A DNA stretch of 64,000 nt, taken from NCBI GenBank assembly GCA_030695415.1, contig JAUYQZ010000049.1, positions 186,001-250,000 of the forward strand, in the 5' to 3' direction. The number at the start of each line of letters is the position of its first letter. The stretch's first letter is position 1. The stretch is from Hylemonella sp. GTDB lineage: Bacteria; Pseudomonadota; Gammaproteobacteria; Burkholderiales; Burkholderiaceae_C. Shown in pieces: positions 40,346 to 49,066 of this stretch. The notes under the pieces are model-generated. The model did no database searches. It was not told where the DNA came from and saw nothing but the letters and a program-made list of their open reading frames with translations. Both the position numbers and the translations under genes were made by a program.

Positions 40346-41437
40346 TCAGGTTTCCTTCGAAATCTTGATACTCGGAAACTTGTTCGAAAAGTCCTTGTTC
40401 TTGGCCGCAATCGCCAAAGCCACCTGCCGCGCCACCGCCTTGTAGATGCCGGCGACCTCGCCGTCCGGGTCGGCCACCACGGTGGGCTTGCCGTTGTCGG
40501 CCTGCAGGCGGATCTGCATGTCCAGCGGCAGGGCGCCGAGGTAGGCCATGCCGTATTCGGCCGCCATCTTCTTGCCACCGTCCACGCCGAAGATGTGCTC
40601 CGTATGACCGCACTTGCTGCAGATGTGCACCGCCATGTTCTCGACCAGGCCGAGGATGGGCACGCCCACCTTCTCGAACATCTTGACGCCCTTCTTGGCG
40701 TCGATCAGCGCGATGTCCTGCGGCGTGGTGACGATGACCGCGCCCGTCATGGGCACGCGCTGGGAGAGCGTGAGCTGGATGTCGCCCGTGCCGGGCGGCA
40801 TGTCGACGATCAGGTAGTCCAGGTCTTTCCAGTTGGTCTGGCGCAGCAGCTGCTCCAGCGCCTGGGTGGCCATGGGGCCGCGCCAGATCATGGCTTCGTC
40901 CTGGGCCACCAGGAAGCCGATGGACATGACCTGCACGCCGTAGTTCTCCATGGGCTCCATGGTCTGGCCGTCCGCGCTCTCGGGTCGGCCATCGATGCCC
41001 ATCATCATGGGCTGGCTGGGGCCGTAGATGTCGGCATCCAGGATGCCCACGCTGGCGCCCTCGGCCGCCAGGGCCAGGGCCAGGTTGACGGCCGTGGTGC
41101 TCTTGCCCACGCCGCCCTTGCCGGAGGCCACGGCCACGATGTTCTTCACCTTGGGCAGCAGCGCCACGCCGCGCTGCACAGCGTGCGCAACGATCTTGGT
41201 GTTGATATTGACCGACACGTTCTTGACACCGGCCACACCCTTGGCCGCAGCGATCAGCTCCTTGCGGAAACCCGGGATCTGGCTCTTGGCCGGGTAGCCC
41301 AGCTCGATCTCGAAAGCGACGTCGCCATCCTGGACCGTCAGGTTCTTGACGGCCTTGCTGGAAACGAAATCCTTGCCCGTGTTCGGGTCCACCACGGTTT
41401 TGAGCGCGTCAAGTAGCGCCTGTTCTGTCACTGCCAT
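40346..41437 (-). CDS. apbC: Mrp/ApbC iron-sulfur cluster carrier ATPase
   Basis: A P-loop scaffold or carrier that delivers [4Fe-4S] clusters to apoproteins. The 363-residue protein has a MIP18-like N-terminal domain (ALLDALKTVVDPNTGKDFV), then the deviant Walker A VASGKGGVGKSTTAVNLA. DADIYGPSQPMMMG and DYLIVDMPPGTGDIQLTL follow, then the paired cysteines CSKCG of the family. The start at 41437 has AGGAG ten bases upstream; the longer open frame upstream has no support. Many Fe-S enzymes lie in this window, but it is a housekeeping gene found widely. Confidence 0.95.
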   Translation of the reverse strand: MAVTEQALLDALKTVVDPNTGKDFVSSKAVKNLTVQDGDVAFEIELGYPAKSQIPGFRKELIAAAKGVAGVKNVSVNINTKIVAHAVQRGVALLPKVKNIVAVASGKGGVGKSTTAVNLALALAAEGASVGILDADIYGPSQPMMMGIDGRPESADGQTMEPMENYGVQVMSIGFLVAQDEAMIWRGPMATQALEQLLRQTNWKDLDYLIVDMPPGTGDIQLTLSQRVPMTGAVIVTTPQDIALIDAKKGVKMFEKVGVPILGLVENMAVHICSKCGHTEHIFGVDGGKKMAAEYGMAYLGALPLDMQIRLQADNGKPTVVADPDGEVAGIYKAVARQVALAIAAKNKDFSNKFPSIKISKET

Positions 41438-41574
41438 TTGGGGTTTACTCCTGAAGTGCGCATAGTCTAGCTGCCGCACTGATAACCCCGGCGCCGCGGG
41501 CAAATTGCACACCCCCGGGGTTTCCCGCACTGCCAAAGGAGTACTCACAGCGTTTAAGCCCCACATAATCAGGC

Positions 41575-42840
41575 ATGACCAACCCGGGCACGCCCGACAC
41601 GCCCCCACCCCGCATCGGCCTGCTGCTCACCGGCGGCGGTGCGCGCGCCGCCTACCAAGTGGGCGTGCTGCAGGCACTGGCCGAACTGCGCCGCGCCCGC
41701 GCTCCCGGCGCGCCCGCCGCCAGCCCCTTCTCCATCATCACCGGCACCTCGGCCGGCGCCATCAACGCCGCGTCCCTGGCCTGCGGCGCCGACGACTTCG
41801 ACGCCGCGGTGCAGCGCATCGTCACGGTCTGGGAGAACTTCGAGGCCAACCAGGTCTACGAGGCCGACCTGCTGAGCGTGCTGCGCAGCGGCGCGCGCTG
41901 GATGAGCCTGCTCTCCCTGGGCTGGCTGATCGCGCGCTGGCGCCGTATCAAGCCGCGCTCGCTGCTGGACAACAGCCCCCTGGAGGAACTGCTGCGCACT
42001 CTGGTGCCCCTGGAACGATTGCCCGGCCTGATCGCGCAGGGCCATCTGCAGGCGCTGGCCGTCACGGCCTCCAGCTACAGCTCGGGCCACCATGTCACCT
42101 TCTTCGAGGGCAGCGAGGATCTGCAGCCCTGGGTGCGCTCGCAGCGGCTGGCGGTGCGCGACCGCATCACGCACGAGCACCTGCTGGCCTCCTCGGCCAT
42201 CCCCTTCGTCTTTCCGGCCAAGGCCCTGCCCATCAACGGCGGCACCGAATACTTCGGCGACGGCTCCATGCGCCAGACGGCGCCGGTGGCGCCGGCCATC
42301 CACCTCGGGTCCGAGCGCATCCTGGTGGTGGGCGCCGGCCGCATGAGCGAGCCGCGCGACACCCTCAAGACCAGCGCCCCCAGCACCTACCCCTCGCTGG
42401 CGCAGATCGCAGGCCACGCCATGTCCAGCATCTTCCTGGACGCGCTGGCCGTGGACATCGAGCGCATCCGGCGCATCAACCAGACCCTCAACCTGATTCC
42501 ACGCGAAGCCCGCCAGGCCAGCGCCTTGAAGCCCGTGGAACTGCTGGTGATCTCGCCCTCCGAGCGGCTGGACCAGATCGCGGCCAAGCATGCCGACGCG
42601 CTGCCCCACGCGGTGCGCAGCCTGCTGGGTGGCCTGGGCGCCTCCTCGAAGAAGGCCGACGTCAAGGGCGGCGCCCTGACCAGCTACCTGCTGTTCGAAG
42701 CCGCCTACACGCGCGAGCTGATCGCCCTGGGCCACGCCGACGCACTGCGCCAGGAAGACGAGATCTGCCGCTTCTTCGGCTGGGACCCGACGCTGGGCGA
42801 ACCCCGGCCCGAACGCCGGCGCGACCCGCTGCGGGTCTGA
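41575..42840 (+). CDS. Patatin-like phospholipase
   Basis: A 421-residue acyl hydrolase. The oxyanion loop GLLLTGGGARAAYQVGVL, the nucleophile elbow GTSAG (Ser of the Ser-Asp dyad) and the catalytic Asp in FGDGSMRQTAPVAPAI are all present. The segment LLASSAIPFVFPA before it is typical. There is no signal peptide, so it probably acts on the inner face of the membrane on phospholipids or acylglycerols. A CATAAT box lies only a few bases before the ATG, so the mRNA may be nearly leaderless. It is divergent from apbC. Confidence 0.92.
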   Translation: MTNPGTPDTPPPRIGLLLTGGGARAAYQVGVLQALAELRRARAPGAPAASPFSIITGTSAGAINAASLACGADDFDAAVQRIVTVWENFEANQVYEADLLSVLRSGARWMSLLSLGWLIARWRRIKPRSLLDNSPLEELLRTLVPLERLPGLIAQGHLQALAVTASSYSSGHHVTFFEGSEDLQPWVRSQRLAVRDRITHEHLLASSAIPFVFPAKALPINGGTEYFGDGSMRQTAPVAPAIHLGSERILVVGAGRMSEPRDTLKTSAPSTYPSLAQIAGHAMSSIFLDALAVDIERIRRINQTLNLIPREARQASALKPVELLVISPSERLDQIAAKHADALPHAVRSLLGGLGASSKKADVKGGALTSYLLFEAAYTRELIALGHADALRQEDEICRFFGWDPTLGEPRPERRRDPLRV

Positions 42841-42859
42841 TCCCCATTCGTCCGGGCGC

Positions 42860-42890
42860 GGGCCGGGCGACTAAAATCGCCGGTTCCCCT
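42860..42890 (+). promoter_or_regulatory. Likely metG promoter
   Basis: TAAAAT at 42872-42877 is embedded in GCGACTAAAATCGCCGGTTC. Almost the same context (GTGGCTAAAATGGCCGGTTC) occurs before the DUF3460 gene, which points to a shared -10 style with a short leader. Confidence 0.45.
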
Positions 42891-42904
42891 CCGGAAGACT
42901 CCCC

Positions 42905-44971
42905 ATGACCCGCAAGCTCTTCGTCACCACCGCCCTGCCCTACGCCAACGGCAATTTCCACATCGGCCACATCATGGAGTACATCCAGGCCGATATCTGG
43001 GTGCGGCTGCAGCGCATGCTGGGCCACGAGGTGAACTTCGTCGGGGCCGACGACACCCACGGCGCGCCCATCATGATCGCCGCCGAAAAGGCCGGCAAGA
43101 CGCCGCAAGCTTTCGTGGCCGACATCGCCGCTGGCCGCAAGCCCTACCTGGACGGTTTCCACATCGCCTTCGACAACTGGAGCTCGACCGACAGCCCCGA
43201 GAACCACCAGCTGGCGCAGCAGATCTACCTGGACCTCAAGGCCAACGGCCTGATCGAAAGCCGGGTGGTCGAGCAGTTCTTCGACCCTGAAAAGAACATG
43301 TTCCTGCCGGACCGCTTCATCAAGGGCGAGTGCCCCAAGTGCAACGCGAAAGACCAGTACGGCGACAACTGCGAGGTCTGCGGCGCCGTGTATGCGCCCA
43401 CCGACCTGAAGAACCCCTACTCCGCCCTGTCCGGCGCCAAGCCGGTGCTCAAAAGCTCCGAGCACTTCTTCTTCAAGCTTTCCGACCCGCGCTGCGTGGC
43501 CTTCCTCGAAGAGTGGACGCAGGACGGCCGCCTGCAGCCCGAAGTGGCCAACAAGGTCCGCGAGTGGTTCACCGTGCGCACCAACCCGGACGGCAGCAAG
43601 AGCGAAGGCCTGGGCGACTGGGACATCTCGCGCGACGCGCCCTACTTCGGCATCGAGATCCCCGGCGCGCCCGGCAAATACTTCTACGTGTGGCTGGACG
43701 CGCCCGTGGGCTACCTCGCCTCGCTCAAGAACCTGCTGGACAAGCGCGGCCAGGACTACGAGGCCTATATGGCCGACCCGGCGCTGGAGCAGATTCACTT
43801 CATCGGCAAGGACATCGTCACCTTCCACACCCTGTTCTGGCCCGCCATGCTGAAGTTCAGCGGACGCAAGACGCCCAACAATGTGTTTGTGCACGGCTTC
43901 CTCACCGTGAACAACGGCGAGAAGATGAGCAAAAGCCGCGGCACCGGCCTGGACCCGCTCAAGTACCTGGCCCTGGGCATGAACCCGGAGTGGCTGCGCT
44001 ACTACCTGGCCGCCAAGCTCAGCGGCCGCAACGAGGACATCGACTTCAACGCCGACGACTTCATGGCCCGCGCCAACAGCGACCTGGTGGGCAAGTACAT
44101 CAACATCGCCTCGCGCGCCGCCGGCTTCCTGAGCAAGCGCTTCGGCGGCAAGCTGGGCAGCGACATCTCGGGTGACGGTGACGCCCTGCTGGAGCACCTG
44201 CGCGATGGCGCCGCCAACCTGGCCGAGCTGTATGCCGAGCGCGAGTACGGCAAGGCCCTGCGCGAGATCATGCTGCTGGCCGACCGCGTCAACGCCTACG
44301 TGGACCAGAACAAACCCTGGGAACTGGCCAAGCAGGAGGGCATGGACAGCCACCTGCATGATGTCTGCACCGTCTGCATCGAGGCCTTCCGCCTGCTCAC
44401 CATCTACCTCAAGCCGGTGCTGCCGGCCCTGGCCGCGCAGGTCGAGAGCTTCCTCAAGGTCCCGCCCCTGATGTGGAGCGACGCGTCGCGCACCCTGGGC
44501 GGCGGCCATGTCATCGGCGAGTACAAGCACCTGATGCAGCGCGTGGACATCAAGCAGCTGGAAGCGCTGTTCGAAGCACCCGCCGCGCCCGAGCCCGAGA
44601 AAGTTCTGCCGGGTGGTGAGGAGCTGGCCCCGACCATCAGCATTGACGATTTCGCCAAGATCGACCTGCGCATCGCCCAGATCGTGAATTGCGAAGCGGT
44701 CGAAGGCTCCACCAAGCTGCTGCGCCTCACGCTGGACGTGGGCGAAGGCAAGACGCGCAACGTCTTCTCCGGTATTGCTTCCGCCTACCAGCCCGCCGAC
44801 CTGGTGGGCAAGCTCACGGTCATGGTCGCCAACCTGGCCCCGCGCAAGATGAAATTCGGCGTCAGCGAAGGCATGGTGCTCGCCGCCAGCCACGCCGACG
44901 AGAAGACTGAGCCCGGCATCTACGTGCTCAACCCTTGGCCGGGCGCGCAGCCGGGCATGCGGGTGCGCTGA
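42905..44971 (+). CDS. metG: Methionyl-tRNA synthetase
   Basis: Charges initiator and elongator tRNA-Met. The 688-residue protein starts with [22 protein letters not shown], where HIGH is intact. A zinc knuckle follows ([18 protein letters not shown]), and KMSKS is found in [16 protein letters not shown]. An anticodon-binding helical domain comes next, and then the C-terminal EMAP/Trbp111-like tRNA-binding domain ([25 protein letters not shown]...[15 protein letters not shown]) responsible for dimerisation. Length and order fit the long proteobacterial form. Confidence 0.98.
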   Translation: MTRKLFVTTALPYANGNFHIGHIMEYIQADIWVRLQRMLGHEVNFVGADDTHGAPIMIAAEKAGKTPQAFVADIAAGRKPYLDGFHIAFDNWSSTDSPENHQLAQQIYLDLKANGLIESRVVEQFFDPEKNMFLPDRFIKGECPKCNAKDQYGDNCEVCGAVYAPTDLKNPYSALSGAKPVLKSSEHFFFKLSDPRCVAFLEEWTQDGRLQPEVANKVREWFTVRTNPDGSKSEGLGDWDISRDAPYFGIEIPGAPGKYFYVWLDAPVGYLASLKNLLDKRGQDYEAYMADPALEQIHFIGKDIVTFHTLFWPAMLKFSGRKTPNNVFVHGFLTVNNGEKMSKSRGTGLDPLKYLALGMNPEWLRYYLAAKLSGRNEDIDFNADDFMARANSDLVGKYINIASRAAGFLSKRFGGKLGSDISGDGDALLEHLRDGAANLAELYAEREYGKALREIMLLADRVNAYVDQNKPWELAKQEGMDSHLHDVCTVCIEAFRLLTIYLKPVLPALAAQVESFLKVPPLMWSDASRTLGGGHVIGEYKHLMQRVDIKQLEALFEAPAAPEPEKVLPGGEELAPTISIDDFAKIDLRIAQIVNCEAVEGSTKLLRLTLDVGEGKTRNVFSGIASAYQPADLVGKLTVMVANLAPRKMKFGVSEGMVLAASHADEKTEPGIYVLNPWPGAQPGMRVR

Positions 44972-45099
44972 GACGCTTCGTTCGCTCCACGGGCATTGAC
45001 GGGGCGGTCATCGCCGCCTGCCGTCGGTGATATCGCGCCCCTTGAAACTCACGACTCTAGGGCCGTGACCTAGCGGCACGTCATGGCTATGCGGAGTCA

Positions 45100-45123
45100 G
45101 GCAAAAGGCAAGACCCGACCCCG
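45100..45123 (+). repeat. 24-bp flanking inverted repeat, left copy
   Basis: GGCAAAAGGCAAGACCCGACC and three more bases match the complement of 46603-46626 at 21 of 24 positions. The two copies bracket the LprI-like gene. The surrounding 44972-45165 gap has no other gene. Confidence 0.65.
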
Positions 45124-45165
45124 TGACCCTTGCTGTGAATTCATGCTCGCCGCTGTCCTATCCCC

Positions 45166-46551
45166 TCATCTTCTTGACCTGATGTCAAAGTTGACGATGC
45201 AGGTAAACCGATGGAAATCGACGAACGGGGAATACATACCCCCGACCCGTTTATCCAAGTGTTGATGGTTAGACACTACGCCCCCGTAGGATTCTTCGTA
45301 GCCGCTGGGCTCAAGTGCCAGCGAGCGATAGAGATTGGTCTGATGCGACTCGAATGCGACATAGCCTTGCCCCGTGCGGCCACGACGTTTCCCAAACCAG
45401 GCGTAGTAACTGGCGTCCTGTTCACCCCGACCACCTTCAAAGGTGTCTTCTTCGATGGCCGAGCGATCCCAGCGGGGAACATATACGCCGAATTTCAGGA
45501 TCAAAGGCTTGTCGTCAACCAGGACAAAGATGCTCTCCATGCCGCCGTAGCGATACTGGGCTTCGAGGCGCCCCGCTTGGTACCCTGCTACGTCCACGGA
45601 CGTAGTCGGGCAACGGTTGCCCGCAGCATCGGGCTCATGGGCGTAGGTCAGCGCTCCTCCACCGAGGTACTCTGCGCCAGTACTCAGACTGGAGAACCAG
45701 GGATTGATCACTAGCACCCAGTCTGGACTTCGATCGTAAAACTGTCGTCCTCCGGCATCGTAATGGTTAACGTGACCGCGGCCATACGGAAACTCATCGC
45801 GGCATCCTTGCTCAAACTTCGCGTTGCGCCACGCTTTTTCGAATGCCTGTGCGCCATCACGATTTACCGATGCCGTCGGGTTCTCAAAGAAGCGCAGGCG
45901 CTTTTGCCTCTCGCTCGTGAACGCGCTCCAGATGTCGCGGCAATACGCTTGCTGTTTGTCCCAATTGATGCGCCACGGGAACTCCCCGGCCACATAGGGA
46001 ATGGAGGCTTTCCCGGCTCGGTCCAGATGAGCGAGGAACAGCGCTTTGAGCGTTTCGAGTACGCGAACATCTTTGGCGTAGCCTTCCGGGTCGGGCTTGT
46101 CCCGCGGCCATTCGGGTGCGACCGCTTTCTTTGCAGGCTGCGGCTGTGGCTTTGATCGCCCAGTCTGGGCAGGTGGCTTTGCCTGCGCAGAAGGTTGGGG
46201 TGGCGGAAATGCAGGCGTTGTTCCACCTACCGGATGCACTGGATCAGGGGCAGCCAATTGCCAAAGACGCGTGACATACAGGGCCAAGACGCATTCGCGG
46301 TCGGTGCAGCGATTTCGCTCAGTGAGCCATTGCTTCTGATCTCGGCGCAGGGCGGCTGCATCGCTTGCACGCTCGCGCGCCGCGGCGAAACCCGGTCCCA
46401 TTGCATCGTCAAGCTGCGACAGCTCTGCATCTGAGCAAATGAGCTTCTCTACCTTGGTGCTCGCCCTCGCGCAATCGAAACTGGCCGCCTGGGCAGGGCC
46501 GCTGAGAAAGCAAAAAACTAAAGCGGCCGATCTGAAATTTCTTCTATTCAT
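45166..46551 (-). CDS. Exported protein with N-terminal LprI-like (DUF1311) domain
   Basis: A 461-residue protein. A signal peptide (SAALVFCFLSGPAQA) is followed by a DUF1311/LprI-like region with the cysteine pattern FDCARASTKVEKLICSDAELSQLDDAM and RNRCTDRECVL. A Pro/Lys/Gln-rich linker (about residues 115-145) follows. The large C-terminal domain of about 300 residues was not recognised. LprI relatives inhibit lysozyme, so a cell-wall protection or host-defence role for the N-terminus is possible. The ATG at 46551 follows GGAG closely. Base composition is lower in GC than in neighbours, and inverted repeats bracket the gene, which suggests acquisition. Confidence 0.7.
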   Translation of the reverse strand: MNRRNFRSAALVFCFLSGPAQAASFDCARASTKVEKLICSDAELSQLDDAMGPGFAAARERASDAAALRRDQKQWLTERNRCTDRECVLALYVTRLWQLAAPDPVHPVGGTTPAFPPPQPSAQAKPPAQTGRSKPQPQPAKKAVAPEWPRDKPDPEGYAKDVRVLETLKALFLAHLDRAGKASIPYVAGEFPWRINWDKQQAYCRDIWSAFTSERQKRLRFFENPTASVNRDGAQAFEKAWRNAKFEQGCRDEFPYGRGHVNHYDAGGRQFYDRSPDWVLVINPWFSSLSTGAEYLGGGALTYAHEPDAAGNRCPTTSVDVAGYQAGRLEAQYRYGGMESIFVLVDDKPLILKFGVYVPRWDRSAIEEDTFEGGRGEQDASYYAWFGKRRGRTGQGYVAFESHQTNLYRSLALEPSGYEESYGGVVSNHQHLDKRVGGMYSPFVDFHRFTCIVNFDIRSRR

Positions 46552-46602
46552 TTCTCCACCCAGACGTAACGTACCGCAGCACACGTACCCCAGAGCGTAC
46601 CC

Positions 46603-46626
46603 CAGGGTCAGGTCTTGCCATTTGCC
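46603..46626 (-). repeat. 24-bp flanking inverted repeat, right copy
   Basis: The complement reads GGCAAATGGCAAGACCTGACC and three more bases. It mirrors the copy at 45100-45123. Next to it is a short direct repeat of GTACCCCAG. Sequences with GGCAAGACCTGACCC are often seen near REP-type elements in proteobacteria (recalled). Confidence 0.65.
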
Positions 46627-46692
46627 ATTGATCTCCCGAATTCATCCGAGCCCAGCCCAATATCCTGTTGATCAGAGCAGAACTCGCGCAGC

Positions 46693-46803
46693 CATCGTAG
46701 CGAGCAAGCCGCAGGCAAGGCGGACGGAGCACAGCCACCGGAACGTACTTGCAGTACGTGAGGATGGCGCGCACCGCCCAACGCCGCATGCGGTTTGCGC
46801 AGT
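46693..46803. repeat. Long imperfect palindrome downstream of the diguanylate cyclase gene
   Basis: Two arms of about 48 bases pair imperfectly around ACGTACT-TGC-AGTACGT, a perfect hairpin tip at 46743-46759. It ends about 18 bases from the diguanylate cyclase stop codon and could act as a terminator or be a dispersed repeat. The region 46627-46820 contains no gene. Confidence 0.5.
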
Positions 46804-46820
46804 AGATGGATGCGTGAGTT

Positions 46821-47981
46821 TCAGGCGGGGCAAGGGGCGACGATGTAATGCCCCCGCCCCCCATTCTTGACCCGGTACAGCGCCTCGTCAGCACAACGCA
46901 CCAGGCTCTCGGGCACCAGGTCCGGCGAGGCCACCACGGTGGCCACGCCGATGCTGCAGGTCAGGCAGTCGGCCACGGGCGAATCCTCGTGCGGCATGCG
47001 GGCCCGCGCCATCTCGTCCATGCAGCGTTGCGCCACCGTCATGGCCACGTCGCCGTCGGCGCCCGGCAGCAAGAGGGCGAACTCCTCGCCGCCGTAACGC
47101 GCCACCAGTTCGCCCGAGCGTTGGGCGCAGTCGTAGAGGATGCTCGCCACCTGGCGCAGGCAGGCATCGCCGGCCAGATGGCCGTAGCGGTCGTTGTAGC
47201 GCTTGAAGTGGTCGATGTCGATCAACAGCAGGGACAGGGGCTGGCCGCTGCGCAGGCTGCGCTGCCATTCAGAGTAGAGATGCTGGTCGAACTGGCGGCG
47301 GTTGGCCAGGCCAGTCAGCCCATCGGTGGCCGACAGGCGCTCCAGCTGCTGGTTGCTGCGCTCCAGCGCCAGGCTCTTCTGCACCAGCTCGGACACGTCC
47401 AGCCGGGCCATCACCAGGCAGCCCGAGGGGGTGCTGATCTCATAGAGATGCATCCAGCGGCCATCTGCACGCGAGCGCAGCAGGGGCCGGTCGAGCTTGC
47501 CGCGCCCGGCCAGGCGTTCGCGCAGCCAGTCTTCCTCGCGGCCCAGGGCCTCCTCGATCAGGCCTTTGTCCAGCGCGCGGCGGATCATGGCCTCAAAGGT
47601 CTGGCCGATCAGTTCGCCGCCATAGCGGTAAGGGGTCAGGTCGGCGGCCGAGCGGTTGAAGAGCACCAGCCGATCCTGCTGGTCATAGATGGCCACCCCC
47701 AGGGGCAGGGCCTCGATGGCCTCCTTCAGGGACTGGTACGCCATCTCCAGGGACTGGCGTTCGTACTCGCTGTTGCGCACGAGTTGCATGAGCGCACGAC
47801 CCAGCAACAGCAAACCCAGGACCAAGGCCGCACCCAGCACCGCGGCCACCCAGACCGGCCAGCCCGGCGGCGCCAGCAGAACCAGGGCACCGCCCAGGCC
47901 CAGGGCGGCCAGCAGCACGAGCACGGCCAGCGACGTCAGCCGGCGATGGCCCGTCATGCCTATGAAATCTGCCAGATGCAT
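46821..47981 (-). CDS. Membrane-bound PAS-GGDEF diguanylate cyclase
   Basis: Makes cyclic di-GMP from two GTP. The protein is about 386 residues long. Two membrane helices near the N-terminus (LAVLVLLAALGLGGALVLLA and the next segment) are followed by a coiled linker, then a PAS domain (ALPLGVAIYDQQDRLVLFNRSAADL). The GGDEF domain follows, with DGLTGLANRRQFDQHL, LLLIDIDHFKRYNDRYGH and the active-site RYGGEEF. An allosteric RxxD site is not evident. The start at 47981 has a weak ribosome site, so a start a few codons downstream (MTGHRR) is possible. No EAL domain. Confidence 0.9.
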   Translation of the reverse strand: MHLADFIGMTGHRRLTSLAVLVLLAALGLGGALVLLAPPGWPVWVAAVLGAALVLGLLLLGRALMQLVRNSEYERQSLEMAYQSLKEAIEALPLGVAIYDQQDRLVLFNRSAADLTPYRYGGELIGQTFEAMIRRALDKGLIEEALGREEDWLRERLAGRGKLDRPLLRSRADGRWMHLYEISTPSGCLVMARLDVSELVQKSLALERSNQQLERLSATDGLTGLANRRQFDQHLYSEWQRSLRSGQPLSLLLIDIDHFKRYNDRYGHLAGDACLRQVASILYDCAQRSGELVARYGGEEFALLLPGADGDVAMTVAQRCMDEMARARMPHEDSPVADCLTCSIGVATVVASPDLVPESLVRCADEALYRVKNGGRGHYIVAPCPA

Positions 47982-48045
47982 CAAGGGAGAAAGGGATGGA
48001 ACGGGGGAGCGAAGGGGCCTGCCTGTTGTCGGGGTCGATCCAGAA

Positions 48046-48089
48046 AAAGAGGGCACACCGGGATTCCTCGTCGCCGGTGTGCCCCTTTT
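48046..48089. terminator. Two-sided terminator-like hairpin in a divergent gap
   Basis: GGGCACACCGG and its complement form an eleven-base stem with a twelve-base loop. The stem is preceded by AAAAAG and followed by TTTT, so it has a U-tract on either strand. It lies between the divergent diguanylate cyclase and DUF1275 genes, where no transcript should end, so it may be an attenuator in a leader or a relic. Confidence 0.5.
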
Positions 48090-48260
48090 AGCCCGATGGC
48101 TGTGACAGCAGCCCCTCCAATGTAGGCAAGGCCTGCCGGCCTGCCTATCCCCCAAAAGGGTCATAGGGCAACACCTTAGATCTCGCCTGGCGAAATGGAA
48201 TGGGCGCCAGGGCCGGCTTAGCGCGAGGAAACCCATGGGGACAGGCCCTAAACTGGCCCC

Positions 48261-49049
48261 ATGTCCGCTCCCCGGCCCCCGTCCCACCCGCACTGGTGGA
48301 CCGACGTCCACCGCTCCCCCGCCGTCAACCTGCGCCTGGGCATCTGCCTGAGTTTCATCGCCGGGGCCACCAATGCCGGCGGTTTCCTGGCTATTGGCCA
48401 CTACACCTCGCACATGACGGGCCTGCTCTCGGCGGTGGCCGACGACCTGGTGCTGGGCCAGTTCGCCCTGGTGGCGGCCAGCCTGGCGGCCATCGCCGCC
48501 TTTGTGGGCGGCGCCATGACCACGGCCCTGATGGTCAACTGGGGCCTGCGCCGCCAGCTGCGCAGCGCCTTTGCCCGGCCGCTGGCGCTGGAGGTCAGCC
48601 TGCTGCTGGTGTTCGGCCTGTTCGGTGCGGCCATCAACCTGCACGCCGAGCTGTTCGCGCCGCTGACCGTGCTGCTGCTGTGCTACATCATGGGCCTGCA
48701 GAACGCGGTGATCACCAAGGTGTCGAACGCCGAGATCCGCACGACCCACGTGACCGGCCTGCTCACCGACATTGGCATCGAGCTGGGGAAGCTGGTTTAC
48801 TTCAACCGCTCGCCCGCGCCGACCAAGGTCGTGGCCAACCGGCGCAAGCTGCGCATCCACCTCTCGCTGCTCGCGGCCTTCTTCGCCGGCGGTGTGCTGG
48901 GCGCCCTGGGTTTCAAGGCCTGGGGTTACATCACCACCGTACCGCTGGCGGTGCTGCTGGGCCTGCTGGTGTCCGGCCCGCTGCTGCATGACCTGCGCCA
49001 CGGCCGCCTGGCGCCAGACGTGGGCCAGGACCCAGGCCCACGGGAGTAG
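48261..49049 (+). CDS. DUF1275 (YoaK-like) membrane protein
   Basis: A 262-residue protein with about six or seven hydrophobic helices. The N-terminal block LRLGICLSFIAGATNAGGFLAIGHYTSHMTG and the later LLLCYIMGLQNAVITKVSNAEIRTTHVTGLLTDIGIELG are the DUF1275 signatures: a duplicated GxxNA...HMTG / QNA...HVTG pattern. The family is thought to be transporter-like but has no proven substrate. It stops seventeen bases before the SulP gene, so the two are probably co-transcribed. Confidence 0.9.
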   Translation: MSAPRPPSHPHWWTDVHRSPAVNLRLGICLSFIAGATNAGGFLAIGHYTSHMTGLLSAVADDLVLGQFALVAASLAAIAAFVGGAMTTALMVNWGLRRQLRSAFARPLALEVSLLLVFGLFGAAINLHAELFAPLTVLLLCYIMGLQNAVITKVSNAEIRTTHVTGLLTDIGIELGKLVYFNRSPAPTKVVANRRKLRIHLSLLAAFFAGGVLGALGFKAWGYITTVPLAVLLGLLVSGPLLHDLRHGRLAPDVGQDPGPRE

Positions 49050-49066
49050 ACTGGGACCTGCTCACC

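Noticed and set aside
45083..45265. Small plus-strand ORF between metG and the LprI-like gene
   Set aside because: It overlaps the 3' end of the LprI-like gene in antisense and has no supporting signal.
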